Of a stretch of DNA of 44,635 nucleotides, positions 22,797-31,732 are shown one piece after another. The notes beneath the pieces were generated by a model. That model saw only the letters and a program-made list of their open reading frames with translations, had not been told where the DNA came from and searched no databases. How positions within the stretch are numbered: the first letter of the stretch is position 1; the number at the start of each line of letters is the position of its first letter. A program made the position numbers and the translations under genes. This DNA comes from Pseudomonadales bacterium (GTDB lineage Bacteria > Pseudomonadota > Gammaproteobacteria > Pseudomonadales > Azotimanducaceae), in assembly GCA_016779585.1 (NCBI GenBank), contig JADHNI010000027.1, forward strand, positions 1-44,635, read 5' to 3'.

Positions 22797-23567
22797 TTAA
22801 CCGTGATTCCACCATGCCGTATCGCTGAAGGATCTCAGGTCCAGTTCGTGAGTCCAGACCGAGCGGTGTTGCTGCGCAATATGATAATAGGTCTCCGCAA
22901 TTTTTTCCGGCAGCATCAGGCCGTCATGTTCGCCACCGCGCGATTCTCTCAGTTTCTGGAACATTTCCTCACCCAGCATCTTGCCAAGGGTGTCCGGTGC
23001 GTCGACTGCACCGTCAATCAGGATGTGGGCAACATGAATACCTTTCGGTGCGAATTCGGCGTTCAGGCTCTGGCACAGCATGCGACGACCGCCCATGGCT
23101 GCAGCGTGTGAATGCTGCCCCTTGTTACCGCGCATGGCTGAGGTTGCCGAGGTCACGAGGATGGTTCCATGGTCGCGGGCTTCCATGAGAGGCGTCAGCA
23201 TATAGGCGAGCCGATAGAGACCGAAGCAACCCATGCGCCAACCCAGTTCAAAGGTCTTGTGCGGTGTGTCCGCCAGTGCGCGGTTGCCGATCTGGGCGCC
23301 AAGGTTGTAGACCGCGACATCGATCGGACCGATGTCTTCTTCAACCTGCTTCACGAAGTTCTCGATCGCGCCATCTTCAGTGGCGTTGAGCAATTGCCCG
23401 GAAGCTGAACCTCCGGCATCAATGATCTGGGTGACGAGATTATTCAGGCCTTCCTCGTCGCTGCGTCTGGCAAGCACCGCGTGGTAACCTTCGAACGCGA
23501 ACTTTTTGGCCACATTGCCGCCGATACCGGCACCGGCACCAATAACAAGACAAACAGGTTTGGTCAT
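22797..23567 (-). CDS. SDR-fold protein lacking the standard catalytic Tyr/Lys
   Basis: The 256-residue product has the SDR nucleotide motif (IGAGAGIGG) and the VAVYNLGAQ strand in place of NNAG. A Ser precedes the active site (VTSATSAMRG), but the region that should hold Y-x-x-x-K reads HSHAAAMGGRR, so neither the Tyr nor the Lys is found where expected. Some SDR-like proteins of this sort have F-A-A-A-K here; this one has Met instead of Lys. It may bind NAD(P) without classical activity. It is first in the SDR-thioesterase-HAD unit and divergent from the GST gene, with a palindrome between. Confidence 0.78.
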   Translation of the reverse strand: MTKPVCLVIGAGAGIGGNVAKKFAFEGYHAVLARRSDEEGLNNLVTQIIDAGGSASGQLLNATEDGAIENFVKQVEEDIGPIDVAVYNLGAQIGNRALADTPHKTFELGWRMGCFGLYRLAYMLTPLMEARDHGTILVTSATSAMRGNKGQHSHAAAMGGRRMLCQSLNAEFAPKGIHVAHILIDGAVDAPDTLGKMLGEEMFQKLRESRGGEHDGLMLPEKIAETYYHIAQQHRSVWTHELDLRSFSDTAWWNHG

Positions 23568-23604
23568 TTCGGGATCCCCGCATAGCGAGATGAATCAGAT
23601 TATA

Positions 23605-23619
23605 GTTTAATCATTAAAC
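23605..23619. promoter_or_regulatory. 15-bp perfect palindrome, likely operator, between divergent SDR and GST genes
   Basis: GTTTAATCATTAAAC is a perfect inverted repeat with a one-base centre. It lies 38 bp before the SDR start and 45 bp before the GST start, next to a TATAGT hexamer. Size and symmetry suit a TetR- or MarR-type dimer. No regulator gene is in the window. Confidence 0.5.
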
Positions 23620-23664
23620 CTGCAATCCTGGTTGAACTTACTGGAATCTATTAAAGGAAACGTT

Positions 23665-24411
23665 ATGTCGACACCCATTCTTTACGGCGTCCCATTTTCC
23701 CAGCCTGTGAGGGCAGTCATGTGGCTGTTCATCATGCACAAGTCTCCCTTTGAACTGGTGTTGATTAACCCGGGTTCCAAAGGCGATAACGGTTCCAGGA
23801 ACCCTGGTTATCTTGCGAAGTGTCCCGGTGGCACAATACCCTGCCTGGAGGAGCCTGACACCGGGTTCACCCTGGGTGAGGCACATGCAATCCTGACCTA
23901 CCTGTCACGAACCAATGGCTGGACCGACGTCTATCCGGATGACGAACGGGCTCGTGCGAAGATTGATGCTTACCTGCACTACCACCATCGCAACGTGCGT
24001 GAAGCATCCCTCGGTCTTGTAGCCCCGAAGATTCGCAAGGACCTGGATATTCCTGAATCCTTCCAGGAGTCTGCGAAGCGCAACCTGACCAATGCACTGA
24101 AAACGCTCGAATCCAGTTACCTTGCAGAAAACAAATTCCTGATGGGTGACGAGGTCAGCCTTGCGGATATTGCTGCTTATGTTGAGATTGGCCAGCTCCG
24201 CCCAGAATTCACCAACGTCTACGATTTCTCGGATTTCCCGAACGTACGTCGTTGGCTCAACGATATGGCAAAGGTGCCGGGACACGATGAAGTGCACGTT
24301 GTTCTTGCTGAAATGGGTGACATCAGCGAGCAAGCACCCGAGATGGAAACCATGAAGAACGCAAACATCACTGCGCTCAAGACCTTAAAGGAAACGCTAG
24401 CCGGCTTCTGA
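23665..24411 (+). CDS. theta-like glutathione S-transferase
   Basis: The 248-residue protein has an N-terminal thioredoxin-like domain starting LYGVPFSQPVRAV, with the Ser of SQP in the place of the theta-class catalytic Ser, then CPGGTIPCLEEPDTGFTLGEAHAILTYL (the cis-Pro and the GSH-binding E-(S/A) site; here the usual ES reads EA). A C-terminal all-helical domain follows, with LADIAAYVEIGQL and a typical FPNVRRWLNDMAKVPG. It conjugates glutathione to electrophiles or isomerises. AAAGGAAA 6 nt upstream fixes the ATG at 23665. The C-terminal 30 residues extend past the usual GST end. Confidence 0.87.
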   Translation: MSTPILYGVPFSQPVRAVMWLFIMHKSPFELVLINPGSKGDNGSRNPGYLAKCPGGTIPCLEEPDTGFTLGEAHAILTYLSRTNGWTDVYPDDERARAKIDAYLHYHHRNVREASLGLVAPKIRKDLDIPESFQESAKRNLTNALKTLESSYLAENKFLMGDEVSLADIAAYVEIGQLRPEFTNVYDFSDFPNVRRWLNDMAKVPGHDEVHVVLAEMGDISEQAPEMETMKNANITALKTLKETLAGF

Positions 24412-24456
24412 CAGTGTGATGACAACCAGTCTGCCGTTCAGCCACAGCGGTAACCA

Positions 24457-24831
24457 CTATGGCGCGGTCGGTCGCAGGCGAGAGAATACCTCTTCGACAT
24501 AGTCATCATCGTCGAGTACGACGATGCCATGGCCCGTCAGTGTTTCGCCCTTGATCACCATCGTGACGGGCTTGCCGTCGCCCTGGAAAGAACGCCACCA
24601 GGGGCCATCAACGCCCATGAAAACCTGGTTTCCCTCACGCAGGTAGTTCACGGGTAGCGTCCTGTCATCATAAGTCAGGATCATCGCTTCTCGGGCCTCA
24701 TCACCATTGGGGTTTGCGCGGATCTCCTCCATCACGGCGGGATTCACGACCAGGCGAAACAATAGTGCGGCGAGCAAGAGCAGGATTGTTACTGCCCCAA
24801 TGACAAACGCCGTCCATTTGAATACAGTCAT
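24457..24831 (-). CDS. membrane-anchored deazaflavin-reductase-like (nitroreductase/DUF385-type) protein
   Basis: The 124-residue product has one N-terminal membrane helix (VIGAVTILLLLAALLFRLVV) and a domain reading AMILTYDDRTLPVNYLREGNQVFMGVDGPWWRSFQGDGKPVTMVIKGE. This resembles the split-barrel F420-dependent reductase-like families (LTY.GR......V......G), like the lipoprotein at 16459. The usual cofactor ligands are not certain, so the enzymatic role is open. The start at 24831 gives the membrane helix immediately; a longer frame upstream carries no domain. It converges on the GST gene and is divergent from the molybdenum hydroxylase operon. Confidence 0.6.
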   Translation of the reverse strand: MTVFKWTAFVIGAVTILLLLAALLFRLVVNPAVMEEIRANPNGDEAREAMILTYDDRTLPVNYLREGNQVFMGVDGPWWRSFQGDGKPVTMVIKGETLTGHGIVVLDDDDYVEEVFSRLRPTAP

Positions 24832-24933
24832 GTGTCCATCATAACACATCGATAAATCCTGTACTGTCGTCTTAACGCGGGATTTATTCTGTTCAGCCAA
24901 AATCGACAAACAGTTAAGGGATCGAGGAGAAAG

Positions 24934-25440
24934 ATGCCAACCTACACGCTCGACATAAATGGAAAACGCACGGAGATAGAGGCGGCTGCGGAAATGCCGC
25001 TCCTCTGGGCACTCAGGGACAAGGCGGGATTGACGGGTACCAAGTATGGTTGCGGTATTGGGCAGTGCGGCGCCTGCACCGTGCATATAGATGGCGCCCC
25101 TGTGCGCAGTTGTCTGTTGCCCATCAGCGCGGTTGACGGCAGCAGCATCACCACCATCGAGGGTCTGGCTTCGAATGAGCAACTGCATGTTCTGCAACAG
25201 GTGTGGATCGACCAGGACGTTGCCCAGTGTGGTTACTGCCAGGCTGGCCAGATTATGTCAGCGGCAGCGCTTCTGAAGCAGAAGCCGAAGCCGACCGACC
25301 AGGACATCGACAATGCCATGTCAGGCAACTATTGCCGTTGCGGCACTTACATAAGAATCAGGAAAGCGATTCACACGGCAGCGAGTTTTTATAACGCTTC
25401 CACAGCCACAGGCGAGAAGGACGCGGAGGTGCAGGCATGA
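24934..25440 (+). CDS. (2Fe-2S) subunit of a molybdenum hydroxylase (IorA-like)
   Basis: The 168-residue protein has the two [2Fe-2S] domains of the xanthine dehydrogenase family small subunit: a plant-ferredoxin-type cluster C-G-x-G-Q-C-G-x-C...C ([17 protein letters not shown]...RSCLLP, residues ~38-70) and an all-helical cluster C-G-Y-C...C-R-C ([10 protein letters not shown]...GNYCRCGTY, near 100-135). It passes electrons between the molybdenum site and an acceptor. The ATG at 24934 follows GAGGAGAAAG. Its stop overlaps the large-subunit start by 4 bp. Confidence 0.92.
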   Translation: MPTYTLDINGKRTEIEAAAEMPLLWALRDKAGLTGTKYGCGIGQCGACTVHIDGAPVRSCLLPISAVDGSSITTIEGLASNEQLHVLQQVWIDQDVAQCGYCQAGQIMSAAALLKQKPKPTDQDIDNAMSGNYCRCGTYIRIRKAIHTAASFYNASTATGEKDAEVQA

Positions 25441-27629
25441 ACACGATGCTGACGAGAAGGGGTTTCCTCAAAGCGACCTCCATTGTCGGTGGCGGTTTTG
25501 TCCTCGGCCTGCCGCTCATGGGCTCAGCCATGGAAGCAAGTCTCGTGGGTTCAGCAGAGCTGAATGCCTATGTGCAGGTTCGCGATGACGGCAAGATCAT
25601 CATCTACTCTGGTTCCCCGGAAATGGGCCAGGGAATTAAAACGTCGCTGCCAATGATCGTGGCGGAGGAACTCGGTGCGAACTGGGATGATGTTGTCGTC
25701 GTGCAGACGCCCGAGGTGGACACTGAACGGTATGGCGGCCAGTGGACGGGTGGCTCCTACACTATCTATCTCAACTGGAACCTGATGCGTGAAATGGGTG
25801 CCACAGCTCGTGAGATGTTCCTTGCGGCAGCGGCCATTGCGATGGAAGTGCCCAAGGGTGAACTGAAAGCTGAGGGCAGTCGCGTGGTGCACCTGCCTTC
25901 CGGTGAATCCCGCAGCTTTGCTGAGCTGGCGACCCTCGCGCAGAAGCAGCCGATTCCCAGCAAGGAAAGTCTGGTATTCAAGGATCGCGATGACTACCGC
26001 ATTCTCGGTAAGGCGGTCAGCCAGGTGGATTCCCTGGGAATTGTTACCGGGGTTGGTGACTTTGGTATCGATACCCAGGTGGAAAACATGCTTTACGGCT
26101 GCTACCTGAAGTGCCCGGCAGTCGGCGGAAAGATTGTCAGTGCCAATGTTGACGACATCAAGAAGCTGCCAGGTGTTGTGGATGCGTGGATCGTTAAAGG
26201 CAATGGCAACGTGCGTGAACTGATGGACGGTGTCGGTATCGTCGGCACTGATACCTGGTCCGTGTTCAAGGCGAGGGAGTCACTCAATATTGAATGGGAT
26301 GAGTCTGAAGCTTCCAGGGACAGCTGGACAGCCTTTGCCGAGTTTGCCCGCAGGGTCGGTGATACCAGCAGTAATGTGCTTATCAATGTCGGGAACGTGG
26401 ACGCGGCTTTCAATAACCCGGACAACAAGGTTATCTCGAGTTTCTATGAATTCCCGTATGTGACACACATGTGTCTTGAGCCGATGAACTGCACGGCGGA
26501 CTACCGACCGGGAAGCGATGGGGCGAAAGATCATCTTGAAGTCTGGATACCGACGCAGAATGGTCCCCGATTCCAGGAGATGGCAAAACAGCGTTATGGC
26601 ATGGAAAAAGACCAGCTGACCATTCACATCAAGCGCATGGGCGGCAGCTTTGGTCGACGCACCAGCAATGAGTACGTGATTGAGGCGATTGAGCTGTCGA
26701 AGCTCTCCGGCAAACCGGTGAAACTGACCTGGAATCGCGAGGACAATATTCGTTATGACTTCCTGCGTGAAGGTGGCTTCAATCGACAGCGTGCAGCCAT
26801 CAGCCCGGAAGGTAAGCTCGTTGCGCTGGAAGAGCATACCGTGGGTCCGGCGCCACAGGGTGAGCCTTCCCGATTCAATGGCCCCAATCCAGGTGCCTTT
26901 CCCTTTAACACCATGGCGGACGTTCGTGGTTCGCTGACAAATTATAGAATGGACACGCCCGTCGGTCCGTGGCGTGCGCCTTATTCAAATACTCATGCAT
27001 TTGTTTCCCAGGCATTCCTGCATGAAGTGGCGACAGAGGCAGGCCGGGATCATGTGGAACTTCTGATTGAGATGATGGGTGAACCTCGCTGGCTCAATAA
27101 CAGCGACTGGCGCTCCATGAACACCGGTCGTGCTGTTGGTGTTATCAAGCTGGCTGCAGAAAAAGCCGGTTGGGGACGAGAGATGCCGGAAGGGCGTGGG
27201 CTCGGCTTTGCATTTTACTTCTGTCACGCGGCCCATGTGGCTGAGGTTGCCGAGGTCAGTGTCGATGGTGACCAGGTCACACTGCACAAGGTCATAGCCG
27301 CGGTGGATGTGGGTCCGATTATCAACCGCAGTGGCGCGATATCACAGGTGCAGGGTGCGATCATTGATGGCTACAGCACCATGGCAGGTCAGAAGATCAC
27401 CATGGAAAACGGTCGGGTAGAGCAGACCAACCTGGATCAGTATCCAGTGCTGCGCATTGACCAGGCGCCAGAAGTTGATGTGCATTTTATTGAGAACGAC
27501 TACGACCCAACGGGTCTGGGAGAACCAGCATTGCCTCCGCTTGCACCTGCCGTCGCTAATGCAATTTTCGCCGCGACCGGCAAACGGGTTCGCAAGATGC
27601 CGCTCAGCGACGAGGGTTTCACGGTTTAA
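25437..27629 (+). CDS. molybdopterin-binding large subunit of a xanthine dehydrogenase-family hydroxylase (IorB-like)
   Basis: The 730-residue product begins with a twin-arginine signal ([16 protein letters not shown]), so the enzyme is folded in the cytoplasm and exported to the periplasm. Molybdenum-hydroxylase marks follow: [21 protein letters not shown] (cofactor site), [39 protein letters not shown], and near the end [18 protein letters not shown], with the catalytic Glu. Family members hydroxylate N-heterocycles (isoquinoline 1-oxidoreductase) or oxidise aldehydes; the substrate here is unknown. Translation is coupled to the 2Fe-2S gene by ATGA. No c-type cytochrome partner is adjacent. 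It ends 4 bp inside the convergent VOC gene. Confidence 0.9.
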   Translation: MNTMLTRRGFLKATSIVGGGFVLGLPLMGSAMEASLVGSAELNAYVQVRDDGKIIIYSGSPEMGQGIKTSLPMIVAEELGANWDDVVVVQTPEVDTERYGGQWTGGSYTIYLNWNLMREMGATAREMFLAAAAIAMEVPKGELKAEGSRVVHLPSGESRSFAELATLAQKQPIPSKESLVFKDRDDYRILGKAVSQVDSLGIVTGVGDFGIDTQVENMLYGCYLKCPAVGGKIVSANVDDIKKLPGVVDAWIVKGNGNVRELMDGVGIVGTDTWSVFKARESLNIEWDESEASRDSWTAFAEFARRVGDTSSNVLINVGNVDAAFNNPDNKVISSFYEFPYVTHMCLEPMNCTADYRPGSDGAKDHLEVWIPTQNGPRFQEMAKQRYGMEKDQLTIHIKRMGGSFGRRTSNEYVIEAIELSKLSGKPVKLTWNREDNIRYDFLREGGFNRQRAAISPEGKLVALEEHTVGPAPQGEPSRFNGPNPGAFPFNTMADVRGSLTNYRMDTPVGPWRAPYSNTHAFVSQAFLHEVATEAGRDHVELLIEMMGEPRWLNNSDWRSMNTGRAVGVIKLAAEKAGWGREMPEGRGLGFAFYFCHAAHVAEVAEVSVDGDQVTLHKVIAAVDVGPIINRSGAISQVQGAIIDGYSTMAGQKITMENGRVEQTNLDQYPVLRIDQAPEVDVHFIENDYDPTGLGEPALPPLAPAVANAIFAATGKRVRKMPLSDEGFTV

Positions 27630-28153
27630 CTGCCTGCCTTGTGGACCTCGATCTTGCCCGGGGGCTTTGAGAATTCGGGTTCGGCAGAGGTCAACTGCTT
27701 CAGCGCAAACTCGCGATCAGCTTCGTTGAATTCTCCTGTTGTCAGGCAGAATTCAACGAGGTTGTCATTGGGGTCTTTTGTGTAAATCGAGTGACACCAG
27801 TTGTGGTCAATCTCCATGACGTCACAGCCACCGTCCAGCCACTGTTGTTTGCGCATTTCCAGTTCGTCTGCGTCTTTCACGTCGAAGGAGATGTGATTGA
27901 TATGGTCTGGCAGACCTGCGGATTTTGAAATGTTGGTTTCAAAATCGTCTCCAACGCCGGGCATGTCATGCATTTCCCAGAAGGCGATGAACTTGGAGTT
28001 GTCTTCCATGCGGTAGAAGAAGTGTTTTGCCCAGCCGCCCTCTGGTGAAGGTCCCACCTCAACTTTGACCAGTTTGAACTCCATGATGCCCTCATAAAAT
28101 TCATGGATCGCATTGATATCTTTTGTTGCGAGTGCGAGGTGGTGATAACCCAT
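27626..28153 (-). CDS. VOC-family (glyoxalase/dioxygenase-fold) protein
   Basis: The 175-residue product opens YHHLALATKDINAIHEFYEGIM, the first beta-alpha-beta-beta-beta unit, and has the second at HINHISFDVKDADELEMRKQQWLDGG...IYTKDPNDNLVEFCLT. Metal-ligand candidates are the His of YHHLA, the His of HINHI and the Glu of LVEFC. Members include glyoxalase I, extradiol dioxygenases and epimerases; the specific reaction is unknown. The ATG at 28153 is chosen because GGAG sits 6 nt upstream and the conserved strand starts at once. It is divergent from the acyl-CoA dehydrogenase operon and may act in the same pathway. Confidence 0.83.
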   Translation of the reverse strand: MGYHHLALATKDINAIHEFYEGIMEFKLVKVEVGPSPEGGWAKHFFYRMEDNSKFIAFWEMHDMPGVGDDFETNISKSAGLPDHINHISFDVKDADELEMRKQQWLDGGCDVMEIDHNWCHSIYTKDPNDNLVEFCLTTGEFNEADREFALKQLTSAEPEFSKPPGKIEVHKAGS

Positions 28154-28202
28154 GGCCGACTCCGGTTGATTTTGTTTCGGGGCAATAATACAGTCCAAGC
28201 CG

Positions 28203-29294
28203 ATGACTGAATATACGCAAGATCAGGCGACCTTTCGCGAGGTTGTCACAAAGTTCCTGCAGGCTAAATCGACACCGACCGATGTGCGCAGGCTCATGGC
28301 TTCCGATGAGGGGTATGACGCTGATGTCTGGCAGCAACTTTGCCAGGAAGTCGGGCTGGCCGGCACTCACATTCCTGAAGAGTATGGCGGTTTTGGTTTT
28401 GGGCCGGTTGAACTTGGTATCGCCGCCGAGGAAATGGGTCGGCATCTTTACTGCGGTCCATTTTTCTCGTCGGCTGTCATGGCAGGGTATGCCATCCTGA
28501 ACGGTGACAGCGAGGCCAACAAGCAGAAGTTGCTGCCGGAGATTGCCGCAGGAAGCACGGTCGCCACACTGGTGCTTGATTCTGTCAATGACCCGAATCA
28601 GGTTGGCCGCCAGCTCCGGGTGACAGGAAAGGAGCTGGACGGCACAGCCCCTATCGTGACGGATGCGCATATTGCGGATGTCCTGTTGGTTGTTGCTTCA
28701 GGAGAGGATGGTCTCGGACTCTACTCAGTTATTGCTGATGCCGATGGTGTAAAAATTTCGCCGCAGCAGGCACTGGACCCGACAAGAAAGCTGAGCCGCG
28801 TTGCTTTTTCCGGTGCCGAGGTGCAGAAGATAGGGCACCTGTCTGAATCTGGGTTGAATAAAACCTGGGACCAGATCAGTGTGGCACTTGCGCACGAGAT
28901 GATTGGTGGTGCGCAGCAGCTGTTTGATTCAACTCTCGAATATACAAAAGTTCGTGTGCAGTTCGGTCGGCCCATTGGTTCATTTCAGGCACTGAAACAT
29001 CGCTGTGCGGATCTTCTACTGGAACTGGAATGGGCGAAGGCGGCAACACACCATGCGGCGTTCTGCCTGGCCAGTGGGCAGGAACCCGAAACCGCAAGTA
29101 TGGCCAAGGCGATGGCGAGTGACATCTATATGGAAGCTGCCCGCGCTGCGGTCCAGCTTCGTGGTGGTATTGGCTTCACCTGGGAAGAAGACACACATCT
29201 CTGGTTCAAACGCGCCAAGGCTTCGGAAGTTTTTATGGGCTCCCCGCACACACATCGCGAGCGTCTACTGTCGTTAATGGAGGAGGCATCATGA
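28203..29294 (+). CDS. acyl-CoA dehydrogenase (FadE type), subunit-like
   Basis: The 363-residue product follows the ACAD fold: an N-terminal helical domain (YGGFGFGPVELGIAAEEMGRHL), a middle beta domain with VATLVLDSVNDPN, and a C-terminal helical domain (HEMIGGAQQLFDSTLEYTKVRVQFGRPIGSFQALKHRCADLL). It ends GGIGFTWEEDTHLWFKRA, the form seen in heteromeric FadE proteins such as Mycobacterium FadE28/29-like sets, rather than the YGGT(N/S)EIQ end. It oxidises acyl-CoA to 2-enoyl-CoA with FAD. It overlaps the next ACAD by 4 bp, which suggests a two-protein enzyme (inference). Confidence 0.9.
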   Translation: MTEYTQDQATFREVVTKFLQAKSTPTDVRRLMASDEGYDADVWQQLCQEVGLAGTHIPEEYGGFGFGPVELGIAAEEMGRHLYCGPFFSSAVMAGYAILNGDSEANKQKLLPEIAAGSTVATLVLDSVNDPNQVGRQLRVTGKELDGTAPIVTDAHIADVLLVVASGEDGLGLYSVIADADGVKISPQQALDPTRKLSRVAFSGAEVQKIGHLSESGLNKTWDQISVALAHEMIGGAQQLFDSTLEYTKVRVQFGRPIGSFQALKHRCADLLLELEWAKAATHHAAFCLASGQEPETASMAKAMASDIYMEAARAAVQLRGGIGFTWEEDTHLWFKRAKASEVFMGSPHTHRERLLSLMEEAS

Positions 29295-30532
29295 GCCCGG
29301 ACGACATCAGAACGGAACTCAGTGCCTGGCTGGATGCCAACTGGGATCCGAATAGACCTCTCATTGAATGGCGCAATATCCTCGTTGACGGTGGCTGGGC
29401 TGCCCCCAGCTGGCCTGAAGACAGCTTTGGGCGGGGCTTTGACGTCGAGCAAATGGCTGTTGTGAATGATGTGTTTGCAGAAAAGGGTATCGTCGGTGCT
29501 GCGCAGGCCGGCCCCAGGCGTCTCGCTGCGGAAACGATCCTGGTGCACGGCAATGCGGACCAGAAACAGCGTTTCCTGCGGCCGATTCTGACAGGTGAAC
29601 ATGCCTGGACGCAGCTGTTCAGTGAACCCGGTAGCGGTTCCGACCTTGCTGGTGCCAGCACAAAGGCAGAACTGATTGATGGCAAGTGGATTGTGAATGG
29701 GCAGAAAGTCTGGAATACCAGTGCCCATCATGCGGACTGGGGTATTCTCGTTGCTCGAACGGACTGGGATCTGCCGAAACACCAGGGTCTTTCCTATTTC
29801 CTGATAAATCTGCGTCAACCCGGCGTTGAGGTCAGGCCACTGAAACAGATGAATGGCCATGCTTCCTTCAACGAAGTGTTCCTGACTGATGCTGAGGTTG
29901 CTGTTGAAGATATGCTTGGAGCAGAGGGTGACGGCTGGGCGATTGCCACCACCACGCTCTCCATTGAGCGCCAGGGTTTTGCGCGGGGACGTAACGAGCG
30001 TCCCCCCAGGGAAGCGAACGAAGGCAGCATCTATGATGAGTTTGCGAAAGAACTGGAGATCGCAAACGAGCCCTACACCTGGTACCCGCAGCGTGAAGGC
30101 CGGGTTGATCTCGTGATGAAGCGTGCCATGGACACAGGCGCGATCAAGGACCCGTCCGTCCGCCAGGAGATGGCGAAACTGATGTGTATGTCACGGGCGG
30201 CACAACTGGCTGCGCATAGTGCTGCGGCGAAGCGAAAAGCGGGCAGCAATGAAATTGTCCCTGCCGGATCCATTGGTAAGCTGGGAGCCAGCGTCATAGC
30301 CAGGCAGTCTGCGCATGTTCACACCATGATCTCCGGCGCTGATGCCATGTTAAGTGGTCCGGACTCAGCCGAAGAGGGCGTGATCGCGGAAACGCTGGTC
30401 TCAGTGCCAGCGATATCGATTGCTGGTGGTACCGATGAGATCCAGAAAAACATCATTTCGGAACGGGTGCTGGGAATGCCAAAAGAACAGCGGATGGATA
30501 CAGGTCCTTTTCGTGACATAAAAAGAAACTGA
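29291..30532 (+). CDS. acyl-CoA dehydrogenase
   Basis: The 413-residue product has the ACAD patterns YQ(LF)SEPGSGSDLAG-like WTQLFSEPGSGSDLAGAS, KVWNTSAHHADWGILVARTD, and a C-terminal domain that ends IAGGTDEIQKNIISERVLGMP. The position that is catalytic Glu in medium-chain ACADs (IYEGT) is Gly here (IAGGT), so the base, if any, is elsewhere or in the partner subunit. An insert around residues 235-275 (PPREANEGSIYDEFAKELEI) lengthens the C-terminal domain. The ATG overlaps the previous stop (ATGA) with AGGAGG upstream, and a third ACAD follows 12 bp later. Confidence 0.9.
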   Translation: MSPDDIRTELSAWLDANWDPNRPLIEWRNILVDGGWAAPSWPEDSFGRGFDVEQMAVVNDVFAEKGIVGAAQAGPRRLAAETILVHGNADQKQRFLRPILTGEHAWTQLFSEPGSGSDLAGASTKAELIDGKWIVNGQKVWNTSAHHADWGILVARTDWDLPKHQGLSYFLINLRQPGVEVRPLKQMNGHASFNEVFLTDAEVAVEDMLGAEGDGWAIATTTLSIERQGFARGRNERPPREANEGSIYDEFAKELEIANEPYTWYPQREGRVDLVMKRAMDTGAIKDPSVRQEMAKLMCMSRAAQLAAHSAAAKRKAGSNEIVPAGSIGKLGASVIARQSAHVHTMISGADAMLSGPDSAEEGVIAETLVSVPAISIAGGTDEIQKNIISERVLGMPKEQRMDTGPFRDIKRN

Positions 30533-30544
30533 TAGAGGGGACCC

Positions 30545-31732
30545 ATGTCAGAACTTGCCTAATTCATAGAAGAGACTCGTGCCTGGTTGAATGAAAACTG
30601 TCCGGACGGAGCAAAGGGTCCGGGTGAAATTCATACGGGATCGACAAAAATAAACTTCGCTGCGGACACCCAGCGCTGGATGGAGGTCATGGCCGAACGT
30701 GGCTGGACGGTACCTAACTGGCCAAAAGAATATGGTGGTGGCGGTCTTTCGACGGAAGAAACCAAAATTCTATACGAGGAAATGCTTGCGATTGGTGCCC
30801 GGGCTCCTCTGGTGAACATGGGTACGCGCATGTTTGGTCCAACGCTGCTTGAATACGGTACGGAAGACCAGAAACAGCGTCACCTCACAGTTATTGCCCG
30901 GGGCGGAGCCCCCTGGTGCCAGGGGTACAGCGAGCCGGGTGCAGGCTCGGACCTGGCTAGCCTGCGGTGCCGCGCCGAGGACAAGGGAGATTACTTCCTG
31001 ATTAATGGCCAGAAGATCTGGACCTCTGGTGCCCAGTTCGCAGACTGGATGTTCTGTCTCGTCCGGACTGACTTTGAAGCATCGAAACATAACGGTATCA
31101 GTTTTGTCTTGCTACCGATGGACCAGGAAGGGGTCACGGTAAAACCCATTGAGCTGATTTCTGGCAGTTCACCCTTCTGCGAAACTTTTCTGGATAATGC
31201 CATCGCTGAAAAACGTGACCTGGTCGGGCAACTCAATGAGGGCTGGACCGTGGGCAAGCGGCTGCTTCAGCATGAACGGTCGGGGCAGGGTGGCCTTGGC
31301 ACGGGCGCCCAGCGATCAAGACCTGTCGGTGTAACGATCGATCTCGAGATGCCGGACGTGCTGAATGACTATGTTAATGATCCATCCATAGCGCCGGAGC
31401 TTCGAGACCGGGTCATTGACTGGGAGATGAAGTCTGCTGCTTTCCGCCTGACCCAGAAACGGGCAGGAGAAGAATCCAGGGATGGAAAAACACCGGGGGA
31501 AGCTACCTCGGTTTTTAAGCTTTATGGCTCAACACTTGCCCAGGACCGCCAGGACCTGATCGTGGACCTGATGGGGCACCAGGGCGTTGGCTGCGAAGAT
31601 GAAACCTTTACCTCGGATGAGACAGGTGCCGCGCGCTCCTGGCTGGCCAGTCGGGCCGTGACGATTTACGGCGGCACCAATGAGGTTCAGGCAAACATTA
31701 TCGCCAAACGTGTGCTGGGTTTACCTGACTAG
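30545..31732 (+). pseudogene. third acyl-CoA dehydrogenase, TAA at codon 6
   Basis: The natural start is an ATG at 30545 with AGAGGGGA just upstream. The sixth codon is TAA (30560-30562), and the frame then continues FIEETRAWLNENCPDG, the standard ACAD N-terminal helix, through YSEPGAGSDLAS, KIWTSGAQFADWMFCLVRTD and the IYGGTNEVQANIIAKRVLG end (395 codons in total). Translation might restart at a TTG at 30587, losing only part of the first helix, but no ribosome site is seen there. So the gene is either newly inactivated, bypassed by reinitiation, or misread. Its stop overlaps the convergent htpX stop (CTAG). Confidence 0.8.

Noticed and set aside
6199-30562. Reassigned stop codons (alternative genetic code)
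   Set aside because: All three stops are found inside genes, but intact genes also end with TAA, TAG and TGA, so no single reassignment explains the data.
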